Below, piece by piece: positions 41,122-50,122 of a stretch of 64,000 bases of DNA. The position numbers and the translations under genes were made by a program. Position 1 is the stretch's first letter. Each line of letters begins with the position of its first letter. A model generated the notes under the pieces. The model was not told where the DNA came from. It did not search any database and saw only the letters and a list, made by a program, of their open reading frames with translations. Source of the DNA: Actinoplanes sp. TBRC 11911 (GTDB taxonomy: Bacteria > Actinomycetota > Actinomycetes > Mycobacteriales > Micromonosporaceae); assembly GCF_012933445.1 (NCBI RefSeq), contig NZ_JABBNC010000024.1, forward strand, positions 87,685-151,684, in the 5' to 3' direction.

Positions 41122-42748
41122 GCAGCAGGAACGCCAGCCCGAACACGAGGACCAGCAGCGCCAGCGTGACCCCGGTGGTGCGGATCGTGGCGCTCTGGAA
41201 GCCGGCCCGCACCTGTTCCTGGGCGTAGGCCGCGATCTCCGGGCTCTGCGCCCCGCCAGCTCCGTCGCAACTCGGCGGCACCACGCTCGGGTCGTCCGCG
41301 GCGGTACGGTCCCGCAGGCAGTCCCGCAACCCGCTGGCGACCGCCGCCTGGGTGTCCGACGGAACGCCGGCCGCGGTCAACGCCGTACGTAATGAGGCTT
41401 GTGATTGATCGACATGGGCGGTCACCTGGCCCGGCAGCAGGGCGAAGAACAGCGTGCCGAGCACCGCGATGCCGAACGCCCCACCGAGCTGCTGCACCGA
41501 GGTCAGCGCGCCCGAGGCCGAACCGGTCTCGGCGTCGTCCACACCGGCCAGCACGATGTTGAAGAACGGCGCCATCGCGAGACCCATCCCGGCGCCGACC
41601 AGGAACAGGCCCGGGATCAGCAGGTACGGGGTGATGTCCGCCCCGGCGAGCCAGATCGTCGTGCCGAAGCCGACCGTGCCCGCCATCATCACGACCACGC
41701 CGAGCATCAGCAGCCGCCGGCCCAGCTTCTCGACCAGTCCCATGCCGGCCGCGACGAACCCGACGACCGTGCCGATCGCCTGCGGCAGCGTGGTGAGCCC
41801 GGCCTTCAGCGGTGAGTAGCCGAGTCCGATCTGGAGGTAGAACGTGAAGACCAGGCCGGTGCCGATCATGCCGCCGAAGAACACCAGGCCCACCGCGAGA
41901 CCGCCGGTGAACGCGCGCTTGCGGAACAGGCTCGGCGTCACCAGCGGGTCGAGCCCGTTCTTCTCGCGGCGGCTCTCGTAGCGCGAGAACAGCCCGAAGA
42001 CGATCAGGCCGGCCGCCAGCATCACGAAGACCCAGACCGGCCAGTCCAGCTCCCGGCCCTGCACCAACGGGTAGAGCAGCAGGAACGCGCCGACCGCGGC
42101 GAGCAGCACGCCGAGCACGTCGAGCCGGGGCGGGCGCTCGTTGCTGAACTCGGGCAGGAACTTGATCGCGCCGAGCACGGCGAACAGGCCGAGCGGCAGG
42201 TTGATGAAGAAGATCATCCGCCAGCCGGCGCCGAAGTAGTCGGCGGTGACCAGCCAGCCCGCCAGGATCGGGCCGGCCACCGAGGACAGGCCCATCACCG
42301 GGCCGAACGCGCCGAACGCCTTCGCCTGCTCGGCCGGGCTGAACATCTGCCGGATCATGCCGAGCCCCTGCGGCAGCATGACCGCGCCGAAGAGGCCCTG
42401 CACGGCACGCGCGACGATCAGCTGGCCGGGCGACTGGGCGATGCCGCAGGCCAGCGAGGCCAGCGTGAAACCGGTCGCGCCGATCAGGAACATCCGGCGC
42501 CGGCCGAAGATGTCCCCGAGACGCCCGCCGGTGAGCAGGCCGATCGACATCGCCAGCGTGTACGCCGCGCCGAGCCACTGGATCAGGCTGTACGACCCGC
42601 TGAGCTCGTCCCGGATCACCGGGCCGGCGATGTTGGTGACCAGGGCGTCGAGCAGGTCCATCACCTCGACGGCCAGGATCACGGCGAACCCGATCCATCG
42701 GTATCGGTATAACGGTGGCGCCGCGGCTTTCTCAAGAACGGCTTCCAT
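41099..42748 (-). CDS. DHA2-family MFS exporter (EmrB/QacA type)
   Basis: The 549-residue, 14-helix exporter has helix 1 WIGFAVILAVEVMDLLDALV, motif A TGGRLGDIFGRRR, motif C VMGLSSVAGPILAGWL, and a long loop near the C-terminus. The loop carries two cysteines (LRDCL and PPSCDG) between the last two helices, on the outer side. It diverges from a TetR regulator across three operator copies, which points to induction by its exported substrate. Confidence 0.9.
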   Translation of the reverse strand: MEAVLEKAAAPPLYRYRWIGFAVILAVEVMDLLDALVTNIAGPVIRDELSGSYSLIQWLGAAYTLAMSIGLLTGGRLGDIFGRRRMFLIGATGFTLASLACGIAQSPGQLIVARAVQGLFGAVMLPQGLGMIRQMFSPAEQAKAFGAFGPVMGLSSVAGPILAGWLVTADYFGAGWRMIFFINLPLGLFAVLGAIKFLPEFSNERPPRLDVLGVLLAAVGAFLLLYPLVQGRELDWPVWVFVMLAAGLIVFGLFSRYESRREKNGLDPLVTPSLFRKRAFTGGLAVGLVFFGGMIGTGLVFTFYLQIGLGYSPLKAGLTTLPQAIGTVVGFVAAGMGLVEKLGRRLLMLGVVVMMAGTVGFGTTIWLAGADITPYLLIPGLFLVGAGMGLAMAPFFNIVLAGVDDAETGSASGALTSVQQLGGAFGIAVLGTLFFALLPGQVTAHVDQSQASLRTALTAAGVPSDTQAAVASGLRDCLRDRTAADDPSVVPPSCDGAGGAQSPEIAAYAQEQVRAGFQSATIRTTGVTLALLVLVFGLAFLLPKRARPE

Positions 42749-42760
42749 GGAGCTCCCCCC

Positions 42761-42809
42761 GAACGGTGTTCGTTATCTACGAACACCGTTCTAATGGCGA
42801 ACACCGTTC
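42761..42809. promoter_or_regulatory. Triple TetR operator
   Basis: The 11-bp dyad GAAC-N3-GTTC occurs three times: 42761-42771 (GAACGGTGTTC), 42781-42791 and 42799-42809 (both GAACACCGTTC). The first two form a larger perfect 12-bp inverted repeat around 42776. All lie in the 83-bp gap between the exporter and the tetR gene. Confidence 0.8.
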
Positions 42810-42831
42810 GCGTCAAGTAGATTAAACGGCG

Positions 42832-43557
42832 ATGAGCGAGCTCCCCTGGCGCCCCGGCAGCATCCGCCGGCCCAAGCCCGTGCGCACCGCCAAGATCCCG
42901 CTGACCCGGGCCGAGATCGTCCGGGCCGGTCTGCGCATCGTGCAGCGCGAGGGCATCGACGCGGTCAGCATGCGGCGGGTCGCGGCCGAGTTCGAGACCG
43001 GGCCGTCCAGCCTGTACGCCCACGTGACGAACAAGGACGAGCTGCTCCAGCTCATGTTCGACGAGGTGTGCGGCATGGTGACGCCGCAGGAGCCGGATCC
43101 GGCGCGCTGGAAGGATCAGGTCAAGGAGCTGGCCCGCACCGCTCATCAGGCGCTGGTCGACCACAACGACCTGGCCCGCGCCGCCCTGGCCACGATCCCG
43201 ACCGGGCCGAACGCGTTGCGCATCTCCAACGCGATGATGGGGATCATGCTGTCCGGTGGCGTACCGGCGAAGATGGCCGCCTGGGCGATGGACCGGATCT
43301 TCCTCTACATCACCGCCGACGCGTACGAGTATTCGATCTGGCGCACCGAGGTGGTCGACGCCGGCGGCCAGAAGGAGTCCTACATCGCCCAGCTCGGCGA
43401 GGACCTGGTCGCCTACTTTGCCCAGCTCCCCCCGGAAAAATACCCGTACATACAGAAGAACGCCGAAGCCATGGTCGGCGGGGGCATCGAGGCGCGCTTC
43501 GAGTTCGGCCTCGAGATGCTGGTAGACGGTTTGGACAAGTACACGTCGGAATCCTGA
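42832..43557 (+). CDS. TetR-family repressor of the adjacent exporter
   Basis: The 241-residue protein has an N-terminal helix-turn-helix (LTRAEIVRAGLRIVQREG, SMRRVAAEFETGPSSLYAHV, NKDELLQLMF) and a ligand-binding domain of about 150 residues like the class TetR C-terminal domain. Divergent arrangement and the triple operator make autoregulation and control of the exporter the natural reading. Confidence 0.92.
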   Translation: MSELPWRPGSIRRPKPVRTAKIPLTRAEIVRAGLRIVQREGIDAVSMRRVAAEFETGPSSLYAHVTNKDELLQLMFDEVCGMVTPQEPDPARWKDQVKELARTAHQALVDHNDLARAALATIPTGPNALRISNAMMGIMLSGGVPAKMAAWAMDRIFLYITADAYEYSIWRTEVVDAGGQKESYIAQLGEDLVAYFAQLPPEKYPYIQKNAEAMVGGGIEARFEFGLEMLVDGLDKYTSES

Positions 43558-43609
43558 CGGTCGCATCTCTGCCGTAGTTGATCTGGTGCTTTTTGTTGAT
43601 ACTGAGGAC

Positions 43610-45151
43610 ATGAACGGCTCGCGCCTGCCGGTCCCGGTCACCGTGTTCGGCCCGCTGCACCTGCTGGACCTGCGCGTGCACCGGCTCGCGACCACCGGCC
43701 ACGGGCACGAGGCGTTGCGCGCCGCCGACGCGTACCTGGCCATCGCCCGTGCCTGCGGCGACAGCCGCACCGTGCCGTTCCTGATCCAGGGCAAGATGTA
43801 TGCGAATCTCGCCATCGGCCGCATCCCGGAGGCCGCCGACCTGGGCGAGCGGCTGTTACGCCTGCACCACGCCGTCGGATCGGTGCTCGGCGAGGCCAAG
43901 GCACTGTGCGACCTCGCGCATTTCGACCTGCTGCGCGGCCGCGACGTGGACGCGATGCGCAACCTGGCCCGCGCGGCGGCGCTGCTCGACCTGCCGCACT
44001 CCGATGGCGACCGCCACCGCTCGGCCCTCTGCTCGTTCGCCGAGGCGGCCACCGCGGCCGAGATGTACGAGACCGCCGCCTCGACGTACGAACACCTCAG
44101 CGAGGCCGGCGCCGGGTTCGCGCTGGTGCACGCGGTGACCTTGCTCTACTGGGGACTGCGGCTCGGCCACGTCGGACGCCACGACGAGGGCGCGGCCCGG
44201 CTGCGGCGCAGTGCCGAGATCACCCGCCGGCACGTCGACGAGCGCCCGGACGACCCGGTCGCCGCGGCCATGCTCGCGCTCGCGCTGGCCAAACTCGGCG
44301 ACATCATCCCGGCCGAGAAGCTGGCCCGCGACGCGGTGCTGCCGTTACGCGACGAGGAGAATTTCCAGTACGCCCGGATGGCCCACCTGGCGCTCGGGAT
44401 CAGCCTGCGCACCCACGGGATGCTGGCCGAGGCCCGGATGGAGTTCCTGGCCGCCGGCGAGCTGTGCGACTTCGGTGTGCGCCCGGACGAGAAACCGATC
44501 ATCCGGTTCGAGATGGCGCTGACCGCGCTCGAGTCGGATGCCGGTCAGTCCAGCCGGGACATGTTCGCCGCGGTCGAGGGCCAGACCCGCGAGCTGTGGC
44601 GGCTGCGCCTGCAACGGCTCGCGATGCTGCGCCAGGCCCGCCAGCGGGAGGAGGCCGAGGCCGCCCGCGACCGCGCCGAGCGCGAGGTGCTGCGCGACCC
44701 GCTCACCGGCCTGGGCAACCGCCGCCGCTTCGACCTGCTGCTGGACCGGATCGACGCGGGCCGCATCCCGCCGCCGCTGATCCTGCTCCTGGTCGACGTG
44801 GACCACTTCAAGACGATCAACGACGTCTACTCGCATTCGACCGGCGACCGCGCGCTGCGCGAGGTGGCCCGGATCCTGCGGGCGCACTGCCGGGCCGAGG
44901 ACATCCCGGTGCGGTACGCGGGCGACGAGTTCACCGTCTTCCTGCGCGGTGACCTGGCGGTCGGCCGCGAGGTCGCGGAGCGGATCCGGGCCGCGGTGGC
45001 GTCCTCCGACATTCTTCCCGGCGTACGCCTCACGGTCAGCGTCGGGCTGGCCGAGCTGGCCGACGGGATGACCGGCGACATGCTGTTCCGGCAGGCCGAC
45101 GACCGCCTCTACGCCGCGAAGTGGAGCGGCCGCAACACGGTCGCGTCATAG
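43610..45151 (+). CDS. Diguanylate cyclase with N-terminal TPR-like sensor
   Basis: The product is about 513 residues. Residues 1-350 are all-helical and TPR-like (paired helices such as AAASTYEHLSEAGAGFALVH). A short coiled coil (RQREEAEAARDRAEREV) leads to a C-terminal GGDEF domain with DPLTGLGNRRRFD, the metal aspartate in LLLVDVDHFKTIND, and the active loop written AGDEF. AGDEF is an accepted active variant. The I-site RxxD is not obvious. It has no membrane helix. GTG 43586 is an alternative start; neither start has an ideal ribosome site. It would make c-di-GMP, which controls development in actinomycetes. Confidence 0.88.
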   Translation: MNGSRLPVPVTVFGPLHLLDLRVHRLATTGHGHEALRAADAYLAIARACGDSRTVPFLIQGKMYANLAIGRIPEAADLGERLLRLHHAVGSVLGEAKALCDLAHFDLLRGRDVDAMRNLARAAALLDLPHSDGDRHRSALCSFAEAATAAEMYETAASTYEHLSEAGAGFALVHAVTLLYWGLRLGHVGRHDEGAARLRRSAEITRRHVDERPDDPVAAAMLALALAKLGDIIPAEKLARDAVLPLRDEENFQYARMAHLALGISLRTHGMLAEARMEFLAAGELCDFGVRPDEKPIIRFEMALTALESDAGQSSRDMFAAVEGQTRELWRLRLQRLAMLRQARQREEAEAARDRAEREVLRDPLTGLGNRRRFDLLLDRIDAGRIPPPLILLLVDVDHFKTINDVYSHSTGDRALREVARILRAHCRAEDIPVRYAGDEFTVFLRGDLAVGREVAERIRAAVASSDILPGVRLTVSVGLAELADGMTGDMLFRQADDRLYAAKWSGRNTVAS

Positions 45152-45703
45152 CGGCTTCACCACGCCGGACCGCCCGCTGTAGAGGCTGCGGGTGCCGTCC
45201 ACGCCGCGCGGGGTGTCCGGCGCGTCGAGCCACACGATGTACGCCTCGCCCGAGGTCAGGCCGGTGATCGTGGCACTGCCCTCGCACTGCGACCCGGGGG
45301 TGACGGTCTTCCAGACGGGCTCGGGCTGCGCACCGGTGACCAGGCTCTGCTTGACGGCGGCGACCCGATAGGTGCTGCCGTACCGATTGGGCCACTGCAC
45401 GGTCAGCGAGCCCGCCCCCGGGGTGACCTGCAGCGGGATGAACACCTGCCCCTGATACTCCGGCCACGCGATCTTGCAGGCCGCGCCGGCGGCCGGGGGC
45501 AGGAACGACACCGGCGGCAGGGCGGGCTTGGCCACCCCGCCGTACTGGGACGCCGTCGCGCTGGGCGTGGCCTGACCGGGCTTGACCACCACCCACGGCT
45601 GCCCGGCGGCCGTCGCGCTACCACTCGGCGCCGGAGTGGCCGACCCCCCGCTGCACCCCCCGAGCGCGAGCGCGACAAGGACCAGCGCGCTTCTGACTCG
45701 CAC
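45146..45703 (-). CDS. Secreted lipoprotein, function unknown
   Basis: The 185-residue protein has a lipobox (LVALALGGC, Cys17) after RVRSALV, then a Ser/Ala/Pro-rich spacer. The C-terminal half (SLTVQWPNRYGSTYRVAAV, TITGLTSGEAYIVWLDAP) looks like one fibronectin type III-like beta-sandwich. It is anchored outside the membrane by inference. It overlaps the convergent cyclase gene by 6 bases. Confidence 0.78.
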   Translation of the reverse strand: MRVRSALVLVALALGGCSGGSATPAPSGSATAAGQPWVVVKPGQATPSATASQYGGVAKPALPPVSFLPPAAGAACKIAWPEYQGQVFIPLQVTPGAGSLTVQWPNRYGSTYRVAAVKQSLVTGAQPEPVWKTVTPGSQCEGSATITGLTSGEAYIVWLDAPDTPRGVDGTRSLYSGRSGVVKPL

Positions 45704-45734
45704 GCTTACCCGATCGGCGCCCGCCCGCGTCGCC

Positions 45735-46739
45735 TTAGCGGCTCGGCGAGGGGATCGTCGTGGTGCCGCGGACCACCAGGCGGGGTGGGATCACCACCTC
45801 GCGGTGCACCACCGGGGCGCCCTCGATCCGCTCCACCGCGCGCGCGACCGCCAGCGTCGTCAACGTCTCGATGTCCTGCGCGACCGTCGTCAGGTCAATG
45901 TGCGCGAGCCGGCTGAAGCTGCTGTCGTCGTAGCCCACCACGCTGATGTCGCTGGGCACCGACAGCCCGCCGCGCAGCAGCACGTCCAGCAGGCCGGTCG
46001 CGCTCATGTCGTTGAACGTGGTCACCGCGGTCGGCGGGTCGTCGAGCAGCTCCCGGGCGGCCTTCGCGCCGTCCTCCTCGAGAAAACCCCCCGAGACCAC
46101 CCTTGCGTACGCCTCGAGCCCGTGCCCTTTCATCGCGTCCCGATAGCCCTGCCGCCGGTCCGCCGAGGCGATCATCCGACGTCCGCCGTCCACGTGCGCG
46201 ATCTTTCGATGGCCCAGCTCGACGAGGTGGTCGACGGCCAGGTGCTCGCCGCGGACATCGTCGGTGCGGATCACGTCGACGGCCTTGTGACGAACGCCAC
46301 GCATCATCGACACCACCGGCATCCGGTCGGCCAGCGCGCCCAGCTCGGCGGCCGGCAGTTGCGGTCCGAGCAGCACCAGCGCCGCGCACCGGTCCTGCAG
46401 CAGGCTCCCGATCGCGGTCCGTTCGTCGCGCCCGGGTGTCATCGCGCTCAGCGTCAGCTCGTACCCGACCTGCGCCGCGGCGGCGTACAGCCCGGTCAGC
46501 ATGTCCGCGTGGAACGGATGCTGCACGCCGAAGACCACGCCGAGCAACCGGCTGTGGCCGCTGCGTAACAGCCGGGCCCGGCTGTCCGGCTGGTAGTCCA
46601 GCCGGCGCGCCACCTCCAGGACCCGCTCGCGGGTGGCGGCGCTCGCACCCGGTGCGTCACGCATCACGATGGACACCAGCGCGACCGAGACGCCCGCCTC
46701 GGCAGCGACGTCGGCAAGTGTCGGGCGAGCGGTGGTCAT
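45735..46739 (-). CDS. LacI-family regulator
   Basis: The 334-residue protein has an N-terminal LacI helix-turn-helix (PTLADVAAEAGVSVALVS) and hinge (LDYQPDSRARLLRSG), then a periplasmic-binding-protein-like ligand domain (LGVVFGVQHPFHADMLTGLY, VVGYDDSSFSRLAHI). The sensed ligand is not evident. It diverges from an MFS exporter across two perfect 12-14 bp palindromes that are probably its operators. Confidence 0.92.
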   Translation of the reverse strand: MTTARPTLADVAAEAGVSVALVSIVMRDAPGASAATRERVLEVARRLDYQPDSRARLLRSGHSRLLGVVFGVQHPFHADMLTGLYAAAAQVGYELTLSAMTPGRDERTAIGSLLQDRCAALVLLGPQLPAAELGALADRMPVVSMMRGVRHKAVDVIRTDDVRGEHLAVDHLVELGHRKIAHVDGGRRMIASADRRQGYRDAMKGHGLEAYARVVSGGFLEEDGAKAARELLDDPPTAVTTFNDMSATGLLDVLLRGGLSVPSDISVVGYDDSSFSRLAHIDLTTVAQDIETLTTLAVARAVERIEGAPVVHREVVIPPRLVVRGTTTIPSPSR

Positions 46740-46762
46740 TCCCGAAAGTTTACGTGTGATTA

Positions 46763-46802
46763 CTAGAACGTTCTATGCACGACACCGCCTAGAACGTTCT
46801 AG
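46763..46802. promoter_or_regulatory. Paired LacI operators
   Basis: The palindrome TAGAACGTTCTA occurs at 46764-46775 and 46790-46801, the second extended by C and G to 14 bp. Centres are 26 bp apart. A central CG in a palindrome of this length is typical of LacI-family sites. TAGAGT at 46800-46805, overlapping the second site, could be the -10 of the exporter. Confidence 0.82.
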
Positions 46803-46812
46803 AGTCGATCTA

Positions 46813-48075
46813 GTGGAAAACCTCACCGCGTCCCGCCGCTGGGCAGCGCTTCTCGCTCTCGCCCTCGGCGGTTTCGGCCTCGGTCTGACCGAGTTCGTGG
46901 CCGTCGGCCTACTGCCCGACATGGCTCACGACCTCCTGCCTTCCCTGTACGCCCAATCGTCCGCCGACGCCGTCGCCAAGGCCGGCTGGGTGATCACCGT
47001 CTACGCGCTGGGCGTGGTCGCCGGCGCGCCCACGATCGCCGCCCTGACCGCCCGGGTGTCCCGCCGCCGCCTGGTGCTGGGCCTGCTCGGGCTGTTCGTC
47101 GTCGGAACCGTCGCGTCCGCCCTGGCGCCCACGTTCGAGCTGGTCCTGGCCGGCCGGTTCATCGCGGCGCTGGCCCACGGGGCCTACTTCGGGGCGGCCG
47201 GGCTGCTGGCGTCCGCGATGCTGGGCCCGGGCAGCGAGGGCAAGGGCTTCGCCGTGGTGCTGAGCGGTCTCACCGCCGCGAACGTGTTCGGGGTCCCGCT
47301 GATCACCAGCCTCGGCCAATCGACCGACTGGCGCGTCGCGTACCTGGCGGTGGCCGGTGTCTTCGCCTTGACCCTGCTGGCGGTACTGGTCACCGTCCCG
47401 CACGTGGCCGCCGCGCCCGGCGGTTCGCCACGGGCCGAGTTGCGCGCCTTCCGGTCCTCGCAGGTGTGGCTGGTGGCCCTGGTGGCCGCGGTGGGCTTCG
47501 GCGGCTTCTTCGCGGTGAACAGCTACATCGCGCCGGTGACCACGCACGTCACCGGCCTGTCCTCGGCGGCCGTCCCGTGGGCGCTGGCCAGCGTGGGCCT
47601 GGGCATGACCGTCGGGAACGCCCTGGGCGGCATGGCGGCGGACCGCAACCTGCGCCGGAGCATCCTGCTCGGCTTCGGCGGCATGATCGTCACGGTGGCC
47701 CTATTCGGCATCGTGGCGCGCAACCCGGTCGGCCTGTTCGTGTCGGCGTTCCTGGTCGGCGCGGCCAGCCTGTTCATGGGCCCCGCCCTGCAGGCGCGGC
47801 TGATCACGGTGGCGCCCGGAGCCCAACTGATGGGCGCCGCCGTGAACCAGTCCGCGACGAACATCGCCAACAGCGTCGGCGCGGCCCTGGGCGGTGCCGT
47901 GATCGCCGCGGGCTGGGGTTACCTGTCCCCGGCCTGGATCGGGGTGGTGCTGGCCGCGCTGGGCCTGATCCTGGCCGCCCTGAGCTTCCGCCTGGACCGG
48001 CGCCGCGCCGCAGCGGCACCGCCGGTCCAGGAGAACCGTCACGCGATGGCCGCGACGGCTCCGTCCTCGAAATAG
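46813..48075 (+). CDS. DHA1-family MFS exporter (AraJ/Cmx-like)
   Basis: The 420-residue transporter has twelve helices. GLGLTEFVAVGLLPDMA in helix 1 is typical of the arabinose-efflux/chloramphenicol-exporter group. VITVYALGVVAGAPTIAAL and RFIAALAHGAYFGAA also match. GTG 46813 has no Shine-Dalgarno but stands 7 bases after TAGAGT, so a leaderless mRNA is likely. Control by the divergent LacI protein is inferred from the operators. Its 3' end overlaps a convergent XRE gene by 37 bases. Confidence 0.87.
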   Translation: MENLTASRRWAALLALALGGFGLGLTEFVAVGLLPDMAHDLLPSLYAQSSADAVAKAGWVITVYALGVVAGAPTIAALTARVSRRRLVLGLLGLFVVGTVASALAPTFELVLAGRFIAALAHGAYFGAAGLLASAMLGPGSEGKGFAVVLSGLTAANVFGVPLITSLGQSTDWRVAYLAVAGVFALTLLAVLVTVPHVAAAPGGSPRAELRAFRSSQVWLVALVAAVGFGGFFAVNSYIAPVTTHVTGLSSAAVPWALASVGLGMTVGNALGGMAADRNLRRSILLGFGGMIVTVALFGIVARNPVGLFVSAFLVGAASLFMGPALQARLITVAPGAQLMGAAVNQSATNIANSVGAALGGAVIAAGWGYLSPAWIGVVLAALGLILAALSFRLDRRRAAAAPPVQENRHAMAATAPSSK

Positions 48076-48323
48076 ATGGCTTGATGCAGGCGCCCGCCCA
48101 GCGCTGCCGCGTAGCGGGCGACGACCTCCTGGTTCGCGACCTTCCCCTGTTCGATGTGGGAAACCCGCGCCTTGGTGATCTTCATCCGTTCCGCGACCTG
48201 GCGCTGGGTCAGGCCACGAGCCCGTCGTAGGGCCGCGAGCCGCCGCCCCAGCGCCACCGACGTCAGCCGTTCCACGCCGACGCCTTCCAGCTGAATGTGC
48301 TGCCGGTCCGATAAGTCGTTCAT
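48039..48323 (-). CDS. XRE-family DNA-binding protein (antitoxin-like)
   Basis: The product is 94 residues. The helix-turn-helix is in the middle (LGRRLAALRRARGLTQRQVA, then ITKARVSHIEQGKV) and the tail is GRLHQAIYFEDG. This resembles HigA-type antitoxins, but no RelE/HigB-like toxin ORF is next to it, so it may be a solo regulator. ATG 48323 is preferred to 48356. Confidence 0.75.
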   Translation of the reverse strand: MNDLSDRQHIQLEGVGVERLTSVALGRRLAALRRARGLTQRQVAERMKITKARVSHIEQGKVANQEVVARYAAALGGRLHQAIYFEDGAVAAIA

Positions 48324-48441
48324 ACGCCGCCGTCCGGTTATCGCGGGGCCGCCCACGAAGGGGGCACGGGCGACCCCGGCGCCCAGGAAACCCTAGGCGC
48401 GAGGACAGTGTACTTAGGACGACTTGCTCAGCGTCAAGAGG

Positions 48442-49047
48442 TTAATCCGGAACGGTATTGCGCATCGCTGCCATCACGGCCGACGTGAGCTTCTCCAGAT
48501 AGTCGTCGGCCAGCGGAGTACGGGAGACGGCCAGGTGCCAATACAACGGGCCGAGGATCATGTCGACGGCCACCTCGGGGTCGGTGCCGGCGGGCAGTTC
48601 GCCGCGCGCCACGGCCTGGCCGACCAGCTTGTCGCCGACCGCGGTCTGATGGGTGCGCAGCGCCTTCTGCAGGGTCTCGGCGATCTGCTGGTTGCGCGCG
48701 GCCTCGGCCATCAGGTCCGGGATGATCTGCGAGGCGATCCGGTGCTGGAGGGCCCGGCTCACGATCATCATGATCAGCTGAAGGTCGCCCGCGAAGCTGC
48801 CGGTGTCGGGCAGCGGGACACTACGGCCGGCGACGTCCTCGACAATCTCCAGGACCATCTCGAGCTTGTTTCCCCAGCGGCGGTAGATTGCGGTCTTGCC
48901 CACGCCCGCGCGGCGCGCCACCGCTTCGATGGAGAGCCTGCCATAACCCACCTCAGCCAGCTCGTGCATCACCGCGTTGCGGATCGCCGCGGTGATGTCG
49001 CCTCGAAGTACGGCCGCCCCGGCAGGTGCTCGCTTTCCCGTCGCCAC
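48442..49047 (-). CDS. TetR-family regulator
   Basis: The 201-residue protein has the helix-turn-helix RLSIEAVARRAGVGKTAIYR-RWGNK and a C-terminal domain resembling TetR_C 11/16 (LQHRIASQIIPDLMAEAARN). It starts at GTG 49047 and diverges from the ABC exporter operon. AACGGTTGCGTT at 49071-49082 (AACG-N4-CGTT) is a possible operator. Control of the exporter is a positional guess. Confidence 0.88.
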   Translation of the reverse strand: MATGKRAPAGAAVLRGDITAAIRNAVMHELAEVGYGRLSIEAVARRAGVGKTAIYRRWGNKLEMVLEIVEDVAGRSVPLPDTGSFAGDLQLIMMIVSRALQHRIASQIIPDLMAEAARNQQIAETLQKALRTHQTAVGDKLVGQAVARGELPAGTDPEVAVDMILGPLYWHLAVSRTPLADDYLEKLTSAVMAAMRNTVPD

Positions 49048-49225
49048 GCGGTCACTATACGCCAGGACGTAACGGTTGCGTTCCGCCCTTCGGTCGGATA
49101 GCCTTCCGGCACGTCGATACGAGTCCGTTCCATCGACGGTATCTTGGCATTCTGCTTAAGTGTTCTCGCGGAAAGAACCAGGGCCCGGAACCCCTCACGG
49201 GCCGACGAGATCGGAGCTCCACCCC

Positions 49226-50122
49226 ATGGCTCAGATGGCGGTCGCCGATTCCGACACCGGGTTGGCACCACAGGAGGTCGCCCGGCGCAACGGCCTGACG
49301 GCAGCCGGACGCCTGCCCTCCCTGCCGGAGTACACCCGGCAGCTCTGGTCGTACCGGCACTTCATCACCGCGTTCGCGAATGCGAAGGTGACGGCATCGC
49401 TGGGCACCACCCGGCTCGGCATGCTGTGGCAGGTCCTGACCCCGCTGATCAACGCGGGTGTCTACTACGTGATCTTCGGCGTGCTGATCAACACCAAGCG
49501 CGGCGTGGACAACTTCATCGCGTACCTGTGCATCGGTGTTTTCATCTTCGGCTTCACCCAGTCCGTGGTGCAGGCCGGCTCGAACTCGATCATCAGCCAT
49601 CTGGGTCTGATCCGGGCGCTGCACTTCCCCCGGGCGAGCATCCCGATCTCGATCACGCTGGTCGAGGTCCGCAACATCATCGTGTCGATGATCGTGCTGA
49701 TGGTGATCGTGTTCGCCTCCGGTGAGCCGCTCACCGTGGAGTGGCTGCTGATCATCCCGGCCCTGATACTTCAGGCGACCTTCAACGCCGGCCTGGCGAT
49801 GTTCGTGGCCCGGCTCGCCAGCAAGGTGCACGACGTCCGGCAGCTCATCCCGTACATCATGCGGATCTGGATGTACGGCTCGGCGGTGCTCTACCCGGTC
49901 ACCAACTTCACCGACCACCTGCACGGCTGGAAGCTGACCGTGGTGGAGGCCAACCCGCTGCTGGTGTTCATCGAGCTGATCCGCCACGCGCTGATGGAGA
50001 ACGTGCAGCTGGCCGGCACGCCGATGCGGCTGTGGACCGAGGCCGTGGCGTGGACCGTGGTCGTCGGCCTGGGTGGGTATGTGTACTTCTGGCGTGGAGA
50101 GAAGGGCTACGGCCGTGGCTGA
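49226..50122 (+). CDS. ABC-2 permease of a polysaccharide/teichoic acid exporter (TagG/Wzm-like)
   Basis: The 298-residue protein has a cytoplasmic N-terminus of about 60 residues, then six helices. TASLGTTRLGMLWQVLTPLINAGVYYVIFG and the later FPRASIPISITLVE and EANPLLVFIELIRHALME are typical of TagG/Wzm permeases. ATG 49226 follows GGAG by nine bases; the frame upstream has no homology. It forms the membrane half of an exporter with the next gene, overlapping by 8 bases. The polymer could be the nonulosonic acid glycan or the product of the TagF-like enzyme at 58.6 kb. Confidence 0.9.
   Translation: MAQMAVADSDTGLAPQEVARRNGLTAAGRLPSLPEYTRQLWSYRHFITAFANAKVTASLGTTRLGMLWQVLTPLINAGVYYVIFGVLINTKRGVDNFIAYLCIGVFIFGFTQSVVQAGSNSIISHLGLIRALHFPRASIPISITLVEVRNIIVSMIVLMVIVFASGEPLTVEWLLIIPALILQATFNAGLAMFVARLASKVHDVRQLIPYIMRIWMYGSAVLYPVTNFTDHLHGWKLTVVEANPLLVFIELIRHALMENVQLAGTPMRLWTEAVAWTVVVGLGGYVYFWRGEKGYGRG

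Noticed and set aside
48039..48323. HigBA-type toxin-antitoxin pair
   Set aside because: The XRE protein looks antitoxin-like, but no small toxin frame lies on either side in the same orientation.
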